43,313 nt of DNA from Hydrogenophilales bacterium (GTDB lineage: Bacteria > Pseudomonadota > Gammaproteobacteria > Burkholderiales > Thiobacillaceae), in contig JAHFRD010000023.1 of NCBI GenBank assembly GCA_023258975.1, positions 1 through 43,313 on the forward strand, in the 5' to 3' direction. Below the pieces are notes generated by a model, which had not been told where the DNA came from, did no database searches, and was given only the letters and a program-made list of their open reading frames with translations. The position numbers were made by a program, and so were the translations under genes. Within the stretch, counting starts at the first letter, position 1, and each line of letters starts with the position of its first letter. This document shows, piece by piece, positions 1 through 8,258 of this stretch.

Positions 1-87
1 TACCGCAACATCCAGAACTTTATCAACATGGCCTATTTCCTCTGCGGAAAACTGGATTTCTCGTTCTCTCGCCGGTTGCCAGCATGA
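1..87 (+). CDS. C-terminal end of an ISL3-family-like transposase (partial, cut by window edge)
   Basis: The first 28 codons form an open frame ending in TGA, reading YRNIQNFINMAYFLCGKL and then a basic tail. The pattern 'YRN-x3-FI-x2-AYF-x2-GKL' resembles the last residues of ISL3-type DDE transposases, which end with a similar arginine/tyrosine plus hydrophobic segment. A sequence resembling an ISL3 terminal inverted repeat lies just downstream, which fits a transposase ending about 30 bases inside the element. The start and catalytic residues are outside the window. The family call rests on this short tail and on the nearby terminus. Confidence 0.6.
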   Translation, partial: YRNIQNFINMAYFLCGKLDFSFSRRLPA

Positions 88-119
88 GCGGCTTTACCCA
101 CTGGATTTCACCAAGAGCC
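1..119 (+). mobile_element. Right end of an ISL3-like insertion sequence
   Basis: Read on the minus strand from 119, the sequence starts GGCTCTTGGTGAAATCC and continues as AGTGGGTAAAGCC. ISL3-family termini characteristically begin with GGCTCTT. The next eight bases, AACAATGA (120-127), would then be one copy of the expected 8-bp target duplication. The left end is outside the window, so the duplication cannot be confirmed. The insertion sits just beyond the end of the last gene of the pilus operon. Confidence 0.6.
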
Positions 120-193
120 AACAATGAGGAAGGCCGGATCCTTTTCGTCGGCGGCGAAACTCAAATCTGGCGCGCAAGCTCATCGCGATCGCC

Positions 194-691
194 CTATTGG
201 CCGCCGTTGGCGGCTACCTGTGGTTCGTGTTCATTCCGGACATCCAGCAGCACGGCCTGTTTCACGATATCCACCAGAGCCGATAAGTCCGAATCCAGCC
301 TTTCCCGGTTCAGCCCGAAATACCAGGCGAGATCCAGGAATGACCGGGATCGCCACTCCAATTCCGGAGAATGCAGCCGGAAAGTCAGTTCGTGGTCGGC
401 ATCGAACATGCCATTGACTGTCCATCCGAAGCGTGTGTTTGCCTCATCGTTGCTCTCGGCTTCCCTCAGCACCCGATCAATGGCCGCCGCGACTTCCACA
501 GTCGATTTGAAGTACACATAGGGTGAGCGGAACAGCCCCATGTGCCCCTGACAGGATGCGACCGTCTTAATAACGCCCGTGGCGTTCATGCCCTCCACCA
601 AGGGGCGTATCTTCGGCTCGATCACGGCATAGTCCCGTTCGGATCGTGGCCCGCTCCGCCGGAACATGTCATGAAGTCGCCCTTTAGCCAC
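194..691 (-). CDS. Hypothetical protein with SCQGH motif, last gene of the pilus operon
   Basis: This 165-residue soluble protein has no signal peptide or membrane segment. Around residues 46-52 it has ASCQGHMG followed by PYVYFK. The same arrangement (ASCAGHGRMGG then PYWPHFAF) occurs in the unrelated-looking product at 21274-21714, so the two are probably distant members of one family. The function is unknown; a conserved Cys and His next to glycine suggests a catalytic or metal-binding loop. The frame opens with GTG at 691, overlapping the end of the preceding small gene; an ATG at residue 9 is the alternative. It is probably co-transcribed with the pilus genes. Confidence 0.6.
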   Translation of the reverse strand: MAKGRLHDMFRRSGPRSERDYAVIEPKIRPLVEGMNATGVIKTVASCQGHMGLFRSPYVYFKSTVEVAAAIDRVLREAESNDEANTRFGWTVNGMFDADHELTFRLHSPELEWRSRSFLDLAWYFGLNRERLDSDLSALVDIVKQAVLLDVRNEHEPQVAANGGQ

Positions 692-896
692 GGCACACCG
701 CCGACACGCTGGAAGTCTTCGCGGGACACTTCACGGCCGACACGGCAGTGCTGGTGCCGCGCGACACCTCGCGTATCGCTTCCCGCTCATGCGGGATGCC
801 ATACGCCAACGCCACCTTGTAGGCGGCCCCGAACACCAGTGCGATCACCACACCGATCCAGGGTAGATATTTCAGGATGTCTGCCTCGGATTTCAT
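684..896 (-). CDS. Small single-pass membrane protein after pilP
   Basis: A 70-residue product with one hydrophobic segment at about residues 10-31 (LPWIGVVIALVFGAAYKVAL) and a polar C-terminus. The ATG follows GAGGA by five bases on the minus strand, and the gene begins 15 bases after the pilP stop, so translation as part of the operon is plausible. I do not recognise a family. Position and membrane topology suggest an accessory pilus component, but this is inference only. Confidence 0.5.
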   Translation of the reverse strand: MKSEADILKYLPWIGVVIALVFGAAYKVALAYGIPHEREAIREVSRGTSTAVSAVKCPAKTSSVSAVCRG

Positions 897-910
897 GCGG
901 TCCTCGTTCC

Positions 911-1609
911 TTATTGCCCACCAAATCCAGGGGGCATGAACGACATAGGCTGACCGGCCGGCATCGTCGTCGGCGCGGGTGAACCACTCGGCACCATGCC
1001 AGTGGGCGATCCCACTCGCGGCGCCACGGGCTGCTTGTCCACATTGGTGACCAGGGCGAGCGCGCTGTTGTCCTGGGCCAGCCGCTTGCCCCCGACCTCC
1101 GCCCAGCCCTCGCCGATCCGGGACACTTTCAGTCCATGGGCGGACTGACCGGCCGATGCCTGCATCAATTTCCCGCCCAATTCGATGATGGCCACCCGTC
1201 CGGCTTCGTCGCTCATCACGCCGACCAGGCGCGGCCCGGCGGGTACGAGCGGTGCCACGACCACCGATGTCACCGGCGCTGGCGCGGCTTGTCCACCTTT
1301 TCTCGGTTTTCCCGAGGGGGAAAGCCCTGTGAGGTCCGGTATAGGCAACTTGTCGGTCGGGAACTTGAGGGTGCCGAACTGTCCGGGCCGGGTCTCCGGT
1401 TTCGGGGGGGCTTTCATTTCGTCTTCAACCTTTTTCTGTCGGCGTTTTTCCTCCACGATCTCGGACCTGAGCCGCTCGATGTCCAGCGTGCGCTTCAGGT
1501 CGGCCACCGTGGCCTCGGTGCCGGTATAGGGGTTGACCGTGGCCGGGTCCGCCGCGCGGGCGGCGCCAGACAGGAACAGGGCAATCAAGATGAGGGGTTT
1601 TGCGTGCAT
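911..1609 (-). CDS. pilP: PilP-like type IV pilus assembly protein (GspC HR-domain type)
   Basis: A 232-residue exported protein with a signal peptide at residues 1-19 (SGAARA-A). A charged helix, ERLRSEIVEEKRRQKKVEDE, covers about residues 44-65, followed by a proline-rich stretch. A beta domain at about 125-190 includes RLVGVMSDEAGRVAIIELGG and VSRIGEGWAEV. Such domains in PilP and GspC bind the secretin from the periplasmic side. A low-complexity Pro/Gly/Met tail follows. It is transcribed after the minor pilin gene with a 15-base gap. The family fit is good at the level of domain layout; the orthologue name follows plasmid pil operons. Confidence 0.7.
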   Translation of the reverse strand: MHAKPLILIALFLSGAARAADPATVNPYTGTEATVADLKRTLDIERLRSEIVEEKRRQKKVEDEMKAPPKPETRPGQFGTLKFPTDKLPIPDLTGLSPSGKPRKGGQAAPAPVTSVVVAPLVPAGPRLVGVMSDEAGRVAIIELGGKLMQASAGQSAHGLKVSRIGEGWAEVGGKRLAQDNSALALVTNVDKQPVAPRVGSPTGMVPSGSPAPTTMPAGQPMSFMPPGFGGQ

Positions 1610-1624
1610 GGCGAATCTCCTGGG

Positions 1625-2602
1625 TCAGAACACCATTCCCACGGCGGTCTGCATCATCAGGGTTCCGTCGGGCAAAGTGGTTTGGGCCGCCGCCGTGAAC
1701 GGCGGCAACTGCATGGCGGCGGCGGCATTGTTGGGGTGGCGCAGGCCGGCGCCGCAGTTGTCGTACTGGATGATCTGGCCGTAGCCGTCAGTGACGTCCT
1801 CACGCGCCAGGCCGATGACGCCGGCAGCCGTCGTGGTCATGGCCACCGGGCCGGCACAGGTGGTGGGCAAGCCGTTGGCGCCGTCCCAACCACCCGCCGC
1901 GCCGGCGGGCGGGCACGCGGCGGCGCCGCAGCCGAAGTAGTTGATGGAGGGCGCGCGCGCCGGATCGGCGTTGTAGCGCGCGCCGAAATACTGCTGCATG
2001 GCGCCCGCCGATCGGGCGAGCACATCCATGGTGCGGGTGTAGGCGGCAATCGCCTGTCCGGCGGTATCCACCACCACCCCGATGTCGTCGCCGGCGAGGG
2101 TGAGTTGGCCGCCAACAAATGTGGTGCCGGCCTCGACACGGGCGTTCGGGCCGCCGGAGAGGATGGTCACCGGGTGATAGGGCAGGTTCTGGCCGTTGTA
2201 GGCGATGACGGCGCGTGCGCCGACCAAAACACAGAAGTTTCGGCCGTAGCCATCCCGGATCGCCACGTCCGGAGATGAACGCAACAACAGGGCGATCGGC
2301 GCCAGCGCCCCGGCGGGCGGCTGACAGTAGCCCTGTCCATCCGGCAAGACCGGGGCGATGATGCCCGCCACCCCGAGGTTTAGCCGGGCCTGGGCATCGC
2401 CGTCGATGCTGACGATGTTCTGCCGGTATGCGGTCTCCAGGCCGTTCTTGAGCAAGGCGATCCGGTTATCCGTGTCGGCGCGCGACTTCCACTTCAGTTG
2501 CGGGCCGAGGAAAGTGTAAATCGCGGCCGTCAGCGCGCTCATCATGGCGATGGCGACCGTGAGCTCGATCATCGAAAACCCGCCATTGCCGCTCCGGCTC
2601 AT
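1625..2602 (-). CDS. Minor pilin / PilV-like tip subunit
   Basis: A 325-residue prepilin. The N-terminus GNGG-FSMIELTVAIAMMSALTAAIY shows a type IV prepilin cleavage site after Gly8, glutamate at mature position +5 and the hydrophobic stem. It is larger than the major pilin, with a long C-terminal region containing paired cysteines (FGCGAAAC, CAGP, DNCGAG) that could form disulfides in an exposed domain. In R64-type operons the equivalent place is held by PilV, an adhesin with shufflon-variable ends; no inverted repeats or shufflon recombinase are seen here. The gene starts inside the end of pilT (ATGA-type overlap). Confidence 0.75.
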   Translation of the reverse strand: MSRSGNGGFSMIELTVAIAMMSALTAAIYTFLGPQLKWKSRADTDNRIALLKNGLETAYRQNIVSIDGDAQARLNLGVAGIIAPVLPDGQGYCQPPAGALAPIALLLRSSPDVAIRDGYGRNFCVLVGARAVIAYNGQNLPYHPVTILSGGPNARVEAGTTFVGGQLTLAGDDIGVVVDTAGQAIAAYTRTMDVLARSAGAMQQYFGARYNADPARAPSINYFGCGAAACPPAGAAGGWDGANGLPTTCAGPVAMTTTAAGVIGLAREDVTDGYGQIIQYDNCGAGLRHPNNAAAAMQLPPFTAAAQTTLPDGTLMMQTAVGMVF

Positions 2603-3693
2603 TGCAGTTCCTTCGTGAGCCGTACCGGGTCATAAGACGCAGTCATCGCCGCATCTTTCGTCACCACGCCACGTTTCACCAGGTCGACCAGCACCCGGTG
2701 CATCAGCACCTGGCCATGCTCCCTCCCCTGCTCCATCTGGTTGGGAATCTGGACGAAGCGGCCCTCCGCGATGGTGGTGCGGATGTCCGGGGTGTTGACC
2801 AGAATTTCGTAGGCCAGCGCCCGGCCGCCTCCAACCCTGGGCACCAGGGTTTGCGCGACGATGCAGTTGAGGACGGTGGCGAAAGCCCCGCGCGCCCATT
2901 CCTTGTCGTCCGCCGGGAAAAATGACAACACCCGGTCGACGGTCTTGGCGGCGCTGGTGGTGTGCAGGGTACCGAGCACCAGGTGGCCGGTTTCCGCCGC
3001 GCTCATCGCCGCGCGCATGGTCTCCCGGTCGCGGATTTCGCCGATCATGATGATGTCCGGGTCTTGCCGCATGGCGGCGCGCAGGGCACCGAGGAATGAC
3101 GGGGCATCCTTGTGTATCTCCTTGCGCGTGACCTTGCAGCGCCGCTGCGGCAACAGGTATTCCACGGGATCCTCGATGGTGAGGATGTGGCCGGCCACCT
3201 TCTCGTTGAGGTAATCAAGGATGCCGGCCAGCGTGGTGGATTTGCCCGAGCCGGTCGGGCCGGTGACCAGCACCAGACCGGTAGGTTTGTCCACCTGGCG
3301 AGCGATGGTGTCGGGCAAGCCCAGGGTGACCAGGCTGGGAATGTGGTCGCTCAACTTGCGCATGACCAGGCTCAGAAGCCCGCCGTTGGCCAGGGCCAGG
3401 TTGCAGCGCAATCGCACGCCCTGCACTTCGGCACCGAAGTCGAGGCCGCTCCTCACTTCTTCCCGCAGAAGCGCCGTTTCCTGTTTTTCAACGGCGGCCA
3501 GGGCAGCATTGGGATCGACAATACCCAGGCGTTCAAGCAGTACCCGCATCGAGGAATCATCCACCCAGGCCGGATCCCGGATGGCCAACAGCAAGCCATC
3601 CTGACGTACCCACGGCGCATTGTTCGTGGTGAGATGGATGTCGGACACGCCAGGTTGCAGCAGAGTCTCGGCGATGAAATCGAACAGTTGCAT
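2599..3693 (-). CDS. pilT: PilT-type retraction ATPase
   Basis: A 364-residue secretion/pilus hexameric ATPase. It shows Walker A GPTGSGKST at about residues 143-151, an aspartate box ILTIEDPVEY, Walker B IIMIGEIRDRET and the histidine box GHLVLGTLHT. The C-terminal segment with IPNQMEQGREHGQVLMHRVL resembles PilT, the ATPase that depolymerises pili, rather than PilB. The start at 3693 overlaps the stop of the upstream gene by TGATG. A separate extension-type ATPase is encoded at 6372-8258, so both motors appear present. In plasmid R64 'pilT' names a lytic transglycosylase, so the name should be read in the Pseudomonas sense. Confidence 0.85.
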   Translation of the reverse strand: MQLFDFIAETLLQPGVSDIHLTTNNAPWVRQDGLLLAIRDPAWVDDSSMRVLLERLGIVDPNAALAAVEKQETALLREEVRSGLDFGAEVQGVRLRCNLALANGGLLSLVMRKLSDHIPSLVTLGLPDTIARQVDKPTGLVLVTGPTGSGKSTTLAGILDYLNEKVAGHILTIEDPVEYLLPQRRCKVTRKEIHKDAPSFLGALRAAMRQDPDIIMIGEIRDRETMRAAMSAAETGHLVLGTLHTTSAAKTVDRVLSFFPADDKEWARGAFATVLNCIVAQTLVPRVGGGRALAYEILVNTPDIRTTIAEGRFVQIPNQMEQGREHGQVLMHRVLVDLVKRGVVTKDAAMTASYDPVRLTKELQ

Positions 3694-4547
3694 CAGGGTT
3701 CCTTTGCGATAGCGCCCATCACCCCGCCCCACGGCGTGAGCGAGCGCACAGACAGGGAATACGGGGATACCAGGCTGCTGCCTTGCAGATTGCTGAGGGT
3801 GATGGGCAGACCCCATGCGTTCACCGTCAACTCGGCTTCAATGCCGGCCTCAACCGGCGCCGCGGTGGCGGCCAGATCCACGTAGGTGTCGTAGCAGGGC
3901 AACTCGCCGGTTTGTACGGCGTCACAGGCATCGGCTCGAAACCAGTTACGCGCACCATACGAGAAGGGATCCGTCGCCCGTCTGGCGGCGAACATGTTCT
4001 CCAGGCGGGCGACCACTAGGCGCACCCGGCGACCGCTTTCGGCAAACTTCCTCAACTGCGATGCCTGGCCGTTCAGCACCGCATGAACCACGGTGGCCGG
4101 CAGGCCGTTGCTGACCAAGGTTCCCTGGGTGAATACGCCGCTCGCCGGATCCAGGCCCGTGCCCTGCACACGCACCAAATCCGGCAGCCAGAGCGCCATG
4201 ACGTGCCAGCTCACCATGCCATCGGTCTGGCGCACGCTGGAGGCGGCCTGCAAGTTGTAGCGTGGCGTGACGCCGGCGCCGGCCAGGGCTTGCGCCATGT
4301 CGATCTGCCCAACTTGCGCGCCGGTCGTGGCCGAGTTGAAGTCGTACCAGCGGGCCAGGCGTGCCGCCGCATCCTGGAGGTAGGCGGCGCGATCGACGTC
4401 GGCGCGGTTGGTTCGCGCCTGATCCTCGCTCCGCAACATCCCTACCGACACGGCCACCACCAGGCCGAGCAGGCCCACCAGTAGCATCTGCATGGCGAAC
4501 CCGGCCTGGCGAACCTGGATACGATGGTGGGCGCAACTCGGCGGCAT
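3693..4547 (-). CDS. Pseudopilin-like inner-membrane protein of the pilus operon
   Basis: A 284-residue protein with a short positively charged N-terminus (RIQVRQAG) and one hydrophobic helix FAMQMLLVGLLGLVVAVSVGML, then a mainly periplasmic domain. It resembles a prepilin, with Gly before Phe, but the mature +5 position is Met and no glutamate lies near the start of the helix, so standard cleavage and assembly are uncertain. Cysteines occur in DACDAV and LPCYDT. The gene lies between the major pilin and pilT, three bases after the pilin stop. It may act as a minor pilin or a tip-complex component. Confidence 0.6.
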   Translation of the reverse strand: MPPSCAHHRIQVRQAGFAMQMLLVGLLGLVVAVSVGMLRSEDQARTNRADVDRAAYLQDAAARLARWYDFNSATTGAQVGQIDMAQALAGAGVTPRYNLQAASSVRQTDGMVSWHVMALWLPDLVRVQGTGLDPASGVFTQGTLVSNGLPATVVHAVLNGQASQLRKFAESGRRVRLVVARLENMFAARRATDPFSYGARNWFRADACDAVQTGELPCYDTYVDLAATAAPVEAGIEAELTVNAWGLPITLSNLQGSSLVSPYSLSVRSLTPWGGVMGAIAKEP

Positions 4548-4549
4548 GG

Positions 4550-5149
4550 TTACAGATTCGACGAGAAGCGATAGACCACGTTGGTCAATTCCGCGCCGTT
4601 GGCCACGCCGAGACATTTCAGGTTGGCTGTCCAGGCGACCGGCAGCACCGTGGTCGGGTCCGTGCCGTTGCAGGTATTGACGGCGATCTGCGCGATGTTG
4701 TTCGGGATATTGGCCGCCGTGAGCAACCACATGGTGCCGATGCCGCCCGCGGCGCGCGTGATCTGCAAGGTCGATCCCGATTGCACGCTGTCCAGCGCCA
4801 TGGCGTTGGCCGCGCCCATAGGTTGTTCCTTCATGAACGGCTCGGTCCAATTCGGCCGCAGATCCAGGCCGCAGAAGTTGTTGGCGGCGATGGCCAGGGT
4901 GCGATCCCAGAGCACGTCGAGCCGATTCGGGTAGCAGCCGGTTTGCGCCTGGAAGCGATCCAGGGCGCCGCCAACCTGGTCGAAGGTCATCATCAGGGTT
5001 TGCGCCCTGGCGCTCTTGGTGCCGCCCTTGAACAGGCGGAAAGCGCCGAAAGCCAGAATGCCCAGAATCAGCATGACAACGGCGAGTTCGATCATGGTCA
5101 TGCCGGCTTGGCCGCGATGGCTGGCGCGGCGGGAGAGGTCGATCATCAT
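4550..5149 (-). CDS. pilS: Major type IV pilin (PilS-like prepilin)
   Basis: A 199-residue prepilin. The leader ends GQAG and the mature protein begins MTMIELAVVMLILGILAFGAF, with glutamate at +5 and the standard hydrophobic helix. Four cysteines (GCYPN, NFCGL, NTCNG, LKCLG) could form two disulfides, as in type IVb pilins. The start at 5149 is chosen because AAAGGAG lies eight bases upstream; an earlier ATG at 5188 overlaps the preceding stop but has no such site. Gene size and position after the PilC-type gene match pilS of R64-type operons. No prepilin peptidase gene is visible in the window. Confidence 0.85.
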   Translation of the reverse strand: MMIDLSRRASHRGQAGMTMIELAVVMLILGILAFGAFRLFKGGTKSARAQTLMMTFDQVGGALDRFQAQTGCYPNRLDVLWDRTLAIAANNFCGLDLRPNWTEPFMKEQPMGAANAMALDSVQSGSTLQITRAAGGIGTMWLLTAANIPNNIAQIAVNTCNGTDPTTVLPVAWTANLKCLGVANGAELTNVVYRFSSNL

Positions 5150-5184
5150 GGGTGGTGCTCCTTTGGTGGGTGGAAGAACGGCGT

Positions 5185-6375
5185 TCATCCCGGCACGCTG
5201 GCGGCCAGGATCGGGAACAGGGTGAGATAGGCGAACACCAGCAGCATCACGCTGCCCAGTAGAATCGAGACGACCTGCATGTTGCTTTGCACCCGCGCGG
5301 TGGCCTCCTCGACCTCTTCGGCCAGTTCGCGGGTGAATTCCTGCAAAGCCACCGACAGCGAGCCGCCGGATTCCTCGGCCGCCGCGACGCCAGAGGTCAC
5401 GAAGTCCGGAAACGCGGAACGGGTCACCGACATGGATACGGTCTGCCCGGCAGTCAGCAGGCGGGCGAAGTGGGCGAAGGACTCGTGGGTATCCGGCCTG
5501 CGCGCCGCACTGGCAACGACGGTGGCGCACTCGTAAGGCGGGATGCCGGCCTGATAGAGCATGGCGAACGCGGTCCAACAGGTGCCGTGATCGGATTTCT
5601 CGGACATTTGGCGCCAGGCGGGCCAGGCATCCAGTACGCGCGCAAACCGCACACGGTGGCCGAATGCGATCAACAGGACCGGGGCCGCCATGTAGAGCGA
5701 CCCCCATATCGCCAGATTGGCGTGCAGGGCGTGTGAAACCGCGAAATACGCCTCCTGCATGGGATCGGGCCGCTTGCCCATTTCCTTCATGAACTCTTCC
5801 GGCATCGGCGCCAGGAAATAGGTCGCCATGAACAGCGCGATGTACATGAAACCAGCGAGCAGTTTCGGGGTGCGCATGGCGCTGGCTATGCCCTTGGCCA
5901 AGCGGCTTTCCCGCTCGATTTCATCGGCCAGACGCTTGAAGGCCTCGCCGTGGTCGCCGGAACCATCCGCCGCGCGGATCGACATGGCATGGATGCGCGG
6001 GAACCCGGCGGCGACCATGGCCTCATGGATGGGGGCGCCATCAAGCATGCGCTGGCCCATGAGCACAGCGCCCTGACGCAAAGCGTCGTCACGCACGAAA
6101 CTGGACGCGCTTTCCAGCGTGTCGATGATGGGGCGTCCAGAGCGGAATCGCCTGGCCAGCACGCGGTAGAAGCGGATCAATTCCTTCCTGGGCATCTGAC
6201 CGCCAGAGAGCCAGTGGGAGAACGTCGCCTCCAGAGAGAACTGAATCTGGCGGGCGCGCATCGAGGATTGTTTGATGTGCGCGTAGGCCAGATCCTCGTT
6301 TTCCGCGAAAACCACGCCCTTCACTTCCTGGTTCCGGGCATTGGTGGCCGTGTAGCGATAAGCGAAGTGGATCAT
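5185..6375 (-). CDS. pilR: PilC/GspF-type inner-membrane platform protein (PilR)
   Basis: A 396-residue polytopic protein with three predicted membrane segments at about 165-190 (LLAGFMYIALFMATYFLAPM), 220-240 (LAIWGSLYMAAPVLLIAFG) and 370-394 (SILLGSVMLLVFAYLTLFPIL). These separate two cytoplasmic T2SSF-type helical domains. Such proteins form the cytoplasmic-membrane platform on which the assembly ATPase works. The start at 6375 overlaps the ATPase stop by four bases, indicating translational coupling. Length matches plasmid PilR and TcpE/BfpE relatives. Confidence 0.85.
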   Translation of the reverse strand: MIHFAYRYTATNARNQEVKGVVFAENEDLAYAHIKQSSMRARQIQFSLEATFSHWLSGGQMPRKELIRFYRVLARRFRSGRPIIDTLESASSFVRDDALRQGAVLMGQRMLDGAPIHEAMVAAGFPRIHAMSIRAADGSGDHGEAFKRLADEIERESRLAKGIASAMRTPKLLAGFMYIALFMATYFLAPMPEEFMKEMGKRPDPMQEAYFAVSHALHANLAIWGSLYMAAPVLLIAFGHRVRFARVLDAWPAWRQMSEKSDHGTCWTAFAMLYQAGIPPYECATVVASAARRPDTHESFAHFARLLTAGQTVSMSVTRSAFPDFVTSGVAAAEESGGSLSVALQEFTRELAEEVEEATARVQSNMQVVSILLGSVMLLVFAYLTLFPILAASVPG

Positions 6376-8258
6376 GCGTAATCCCGATCGACGCGCTTGG
6401 TCAGATCATCCATGGACACAACGCCCTGAGCCACCAGCATCAAACCGCGCGCCCACATGCTTTGGCCGGTGGCGATGCCTTTCTTCTGTATCTCGGAAAT
6501 CGGTGCCCCGGTTTCGATCAACGATTGCACCAGGTGCGCTTCCAGCACCTCGTAGACCATCCGCCGCCCCCGGATGCCGGTGCCACCGCAGTGTTCACAG
6601 CCCTCGGCGACCATCGGTAATTTCTTGATGTTGCCGATCCAGGGCTTGTTGAGTTCATCTCGTGTGCCATCTCGCTGGTCCGGCCGCTTGCAGCGCGGAC
6701 ACAGCACGGGCACCAGGCGCTGCGCGACCACGCCGCGCAACGAGACCGCCATCTCTTCGATGGATGCGCCCATCTTCTTGAGCCGGAGAATGGCGCCGGC
6801 CGCCGAGTTGGTGTGCAGCGTGGTAAACACCAGGTGGCCGGTCTGCGCGGCGGCCAACACGGATTTGACGACTTCCAGGTCATCCCGCATTTCGCCGTAA
6901 AGAATTACGTCCGGCGCCTCCCGCAGCATCGCCTTCAGATAGATACGGAACTGCTCGCCCTCATCGTCCTGGCTCTTGGCATGGATCTCATGCTGTATCC
7001 AGGCCGGGTTGCGGTACTCGACCGGGTTCTCGACGGTGATGATCTGCCGGTCGATTGCGTCGATCTCCTTCAGCATGGAATACAGCGTGGTGGTCTTACC
7101 CGAGCCGGTGGGGCCGGTAACCAGCACCAGACCGGCGGGCGATTCGATCCAGCGCCGCAGGATGCGGGTGGTGTGGTCGTCGAAGCCGATGGACGCGAAA
7201 TCCGTTTCCTGCGCTTGTGCGTCCTGAACCCGGATGACCGCGCTCTTGCGGCCGTCACGGTCCTGCACAAGTTCCATGCGGAAGTTGTACCGAACCAGAA
7301 TGTCGGCATATTTCCGCTCGACCTCCGGCGCTTTGATGATGACGCGCGTATCGACCGGACCCGTGACCACGCGCTCGCCGATGCCCGCATTGCTGACCAG
7401 CATCATCATCAGCCGGTCGAACACCTCCACGGTCAGACTCTTGACCATCTCCCCCACGCCATCGCGCTTGATCTTGAGCTTGCCCGCCAGATCGGAGCGC
7501 CACAGGTAGATGTCGGAAGCGCCCTGGTAGCAGGCATGGCGCAGGATGCAGCACATGACTTCCTGGACCAGTCCGGGGTTATCGGAGTCCGTGCCGGTCT
7601 GCATGGCGGAATTGAACGCTTCAATGGCCTCGTTCAGTGCCGGAATGGTCTTGGCGTAATAGCGCCGATAGATCGCCTGGATGGTGTTTTCCGAAGCGAT
7701 GACGATGCTGGGCGCGTGCTCGTGAAAATGATTGCGCGCATCGTTGGCCGATTGCATCGAAGTCACGGCCAGCAGCACGCCGCCGCGTTCGTTGTGGCCG
7801 ATCGGCACGTAGTCGTGCAATTCCGCCATCAGACCAAGAAAACGACCTAGTTCGCTCACGTCCAGGGACTCGACCCGCTCCGGCGCGAAGTACGCGGCCC
7901 CCGCCTCGATGGACAGCGCGCGGGCCACCGTTTCGCCCGAAACCATGCCGATGTCGCGCATGATCGTCGGCAGCGATTCCCGCGTTACTCGCCGCCGCTC
8001 GATGGCATGGCGGACATGCTTGGGCTTGACGCCCAACTCGATCAGGATGGACTCCAATGGCCTTGATCGGGCGCCGGCAACAACCACTTCGTTTTCCGGG
8101 CCTTCGTTCGACACCGGGTTGTGGCGCGCCGGCACGGCAATCGGCTGCCGGGTAACCGGCATCATGGTGGGCGGCATCACGGTGGGCGCCGCATCAGTCC
8201 GCAGGTCAGGCTCCGCATCCCGGCGGAAGCGGAACCATGAGTTGCTCGCGGCGGTCAT
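6372..8258 (-). CDS. pilQ: PilB/GspE-type pilus assembly ATPase (PilQ of R64-type operons)
   Basis: A 628-residue assembly ATPase. The N-terminal ~200 residues resemble a MshEN-like module, and the ATPase domain follows. It has Walker A GPTGSGKTTTLYSML at about residue 383, Asp box IITVENPVEYR, Walker B VILYGEMRD and His box GHLVFTTLHTNSA. A tetracysteine zinc motif, CPRCK at about 518 and CEHCGGTG at about 553, is typical of GspE and PilB extension motors and absent from the PilT-type gene in the same operon. It should power pilus polymerisation at the inner membrane. Four-base overlaps with both neighbours support coupled translation. Confidence 0.88.
   Translation of the reverse strand: MTAASNSWFRFRRDAEPDLRTDAAPTVMPPTMMPVTRQPIAVPARHNPVSNEGPENEVVVAGARSRPLESILIELGVKPKHVRHAIERRRVTRESLPTIMRDIGMVSGETVARALSIEAGAAYFAPERVESLDVSELGRFLGLMAELHDYVPIGHNERGGVLLAVTSMQSANDARNHFHEHAPSIVIASENTIQAIYRRYYAKTIPALNEAIEAFNSAMQTGTDSDNPGLVQEVMCCILRHACYQGASDIYLWRSDLAGKLKIKRDGVGEMVKSLTVEVFDRLMMMLVSNAGIGERVVTGPVDTRVIIKAPEVERKYADILVRYNFRMELVQDRDGRKSAVIRVQDAQAQETDFASIGFDDHTTRILRRWIESPAGLVLVTGPTGSGKTTTLYSMLKEIDAIDRQIITVENPVEYRNPAWIQHEIHAKSQDDEGEQFRIYLKAMLREAPDVILYGEMRDDLEVVKSVLAAAQTGHLVFTTLHTNSAAGAILRLKKMGASIEEMAVSLRGVVAQRLVPVLCPRCKRPDQRDGTRDELNKPWIGNIKKLPMVAEGCEHCGGTGIRGRRMVYEVLEAHLVQSLIETGAPISEIQKKGIATGQSMWARGLMLVAQGVVSMDDLTKRVDRDYA

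Noticed and set aside
166-285. A plus-strand membrane-like frame (NLARKLIAIALLAAVGGYLWFVF) after the insertion sequence
   Set aside because: It has no usable start codon and is antisense to the end of the hypothetical gene at 194-691. It might be the remains of an interrupted gene, but nothing else supports it.
1625-2602. A shufflon at the end of the minor pilin gene, as in R64 pilV
   Set aside because: No inverted repeated segments, partial alternative C-termini or Rci-type recombinase gene were found next to it.
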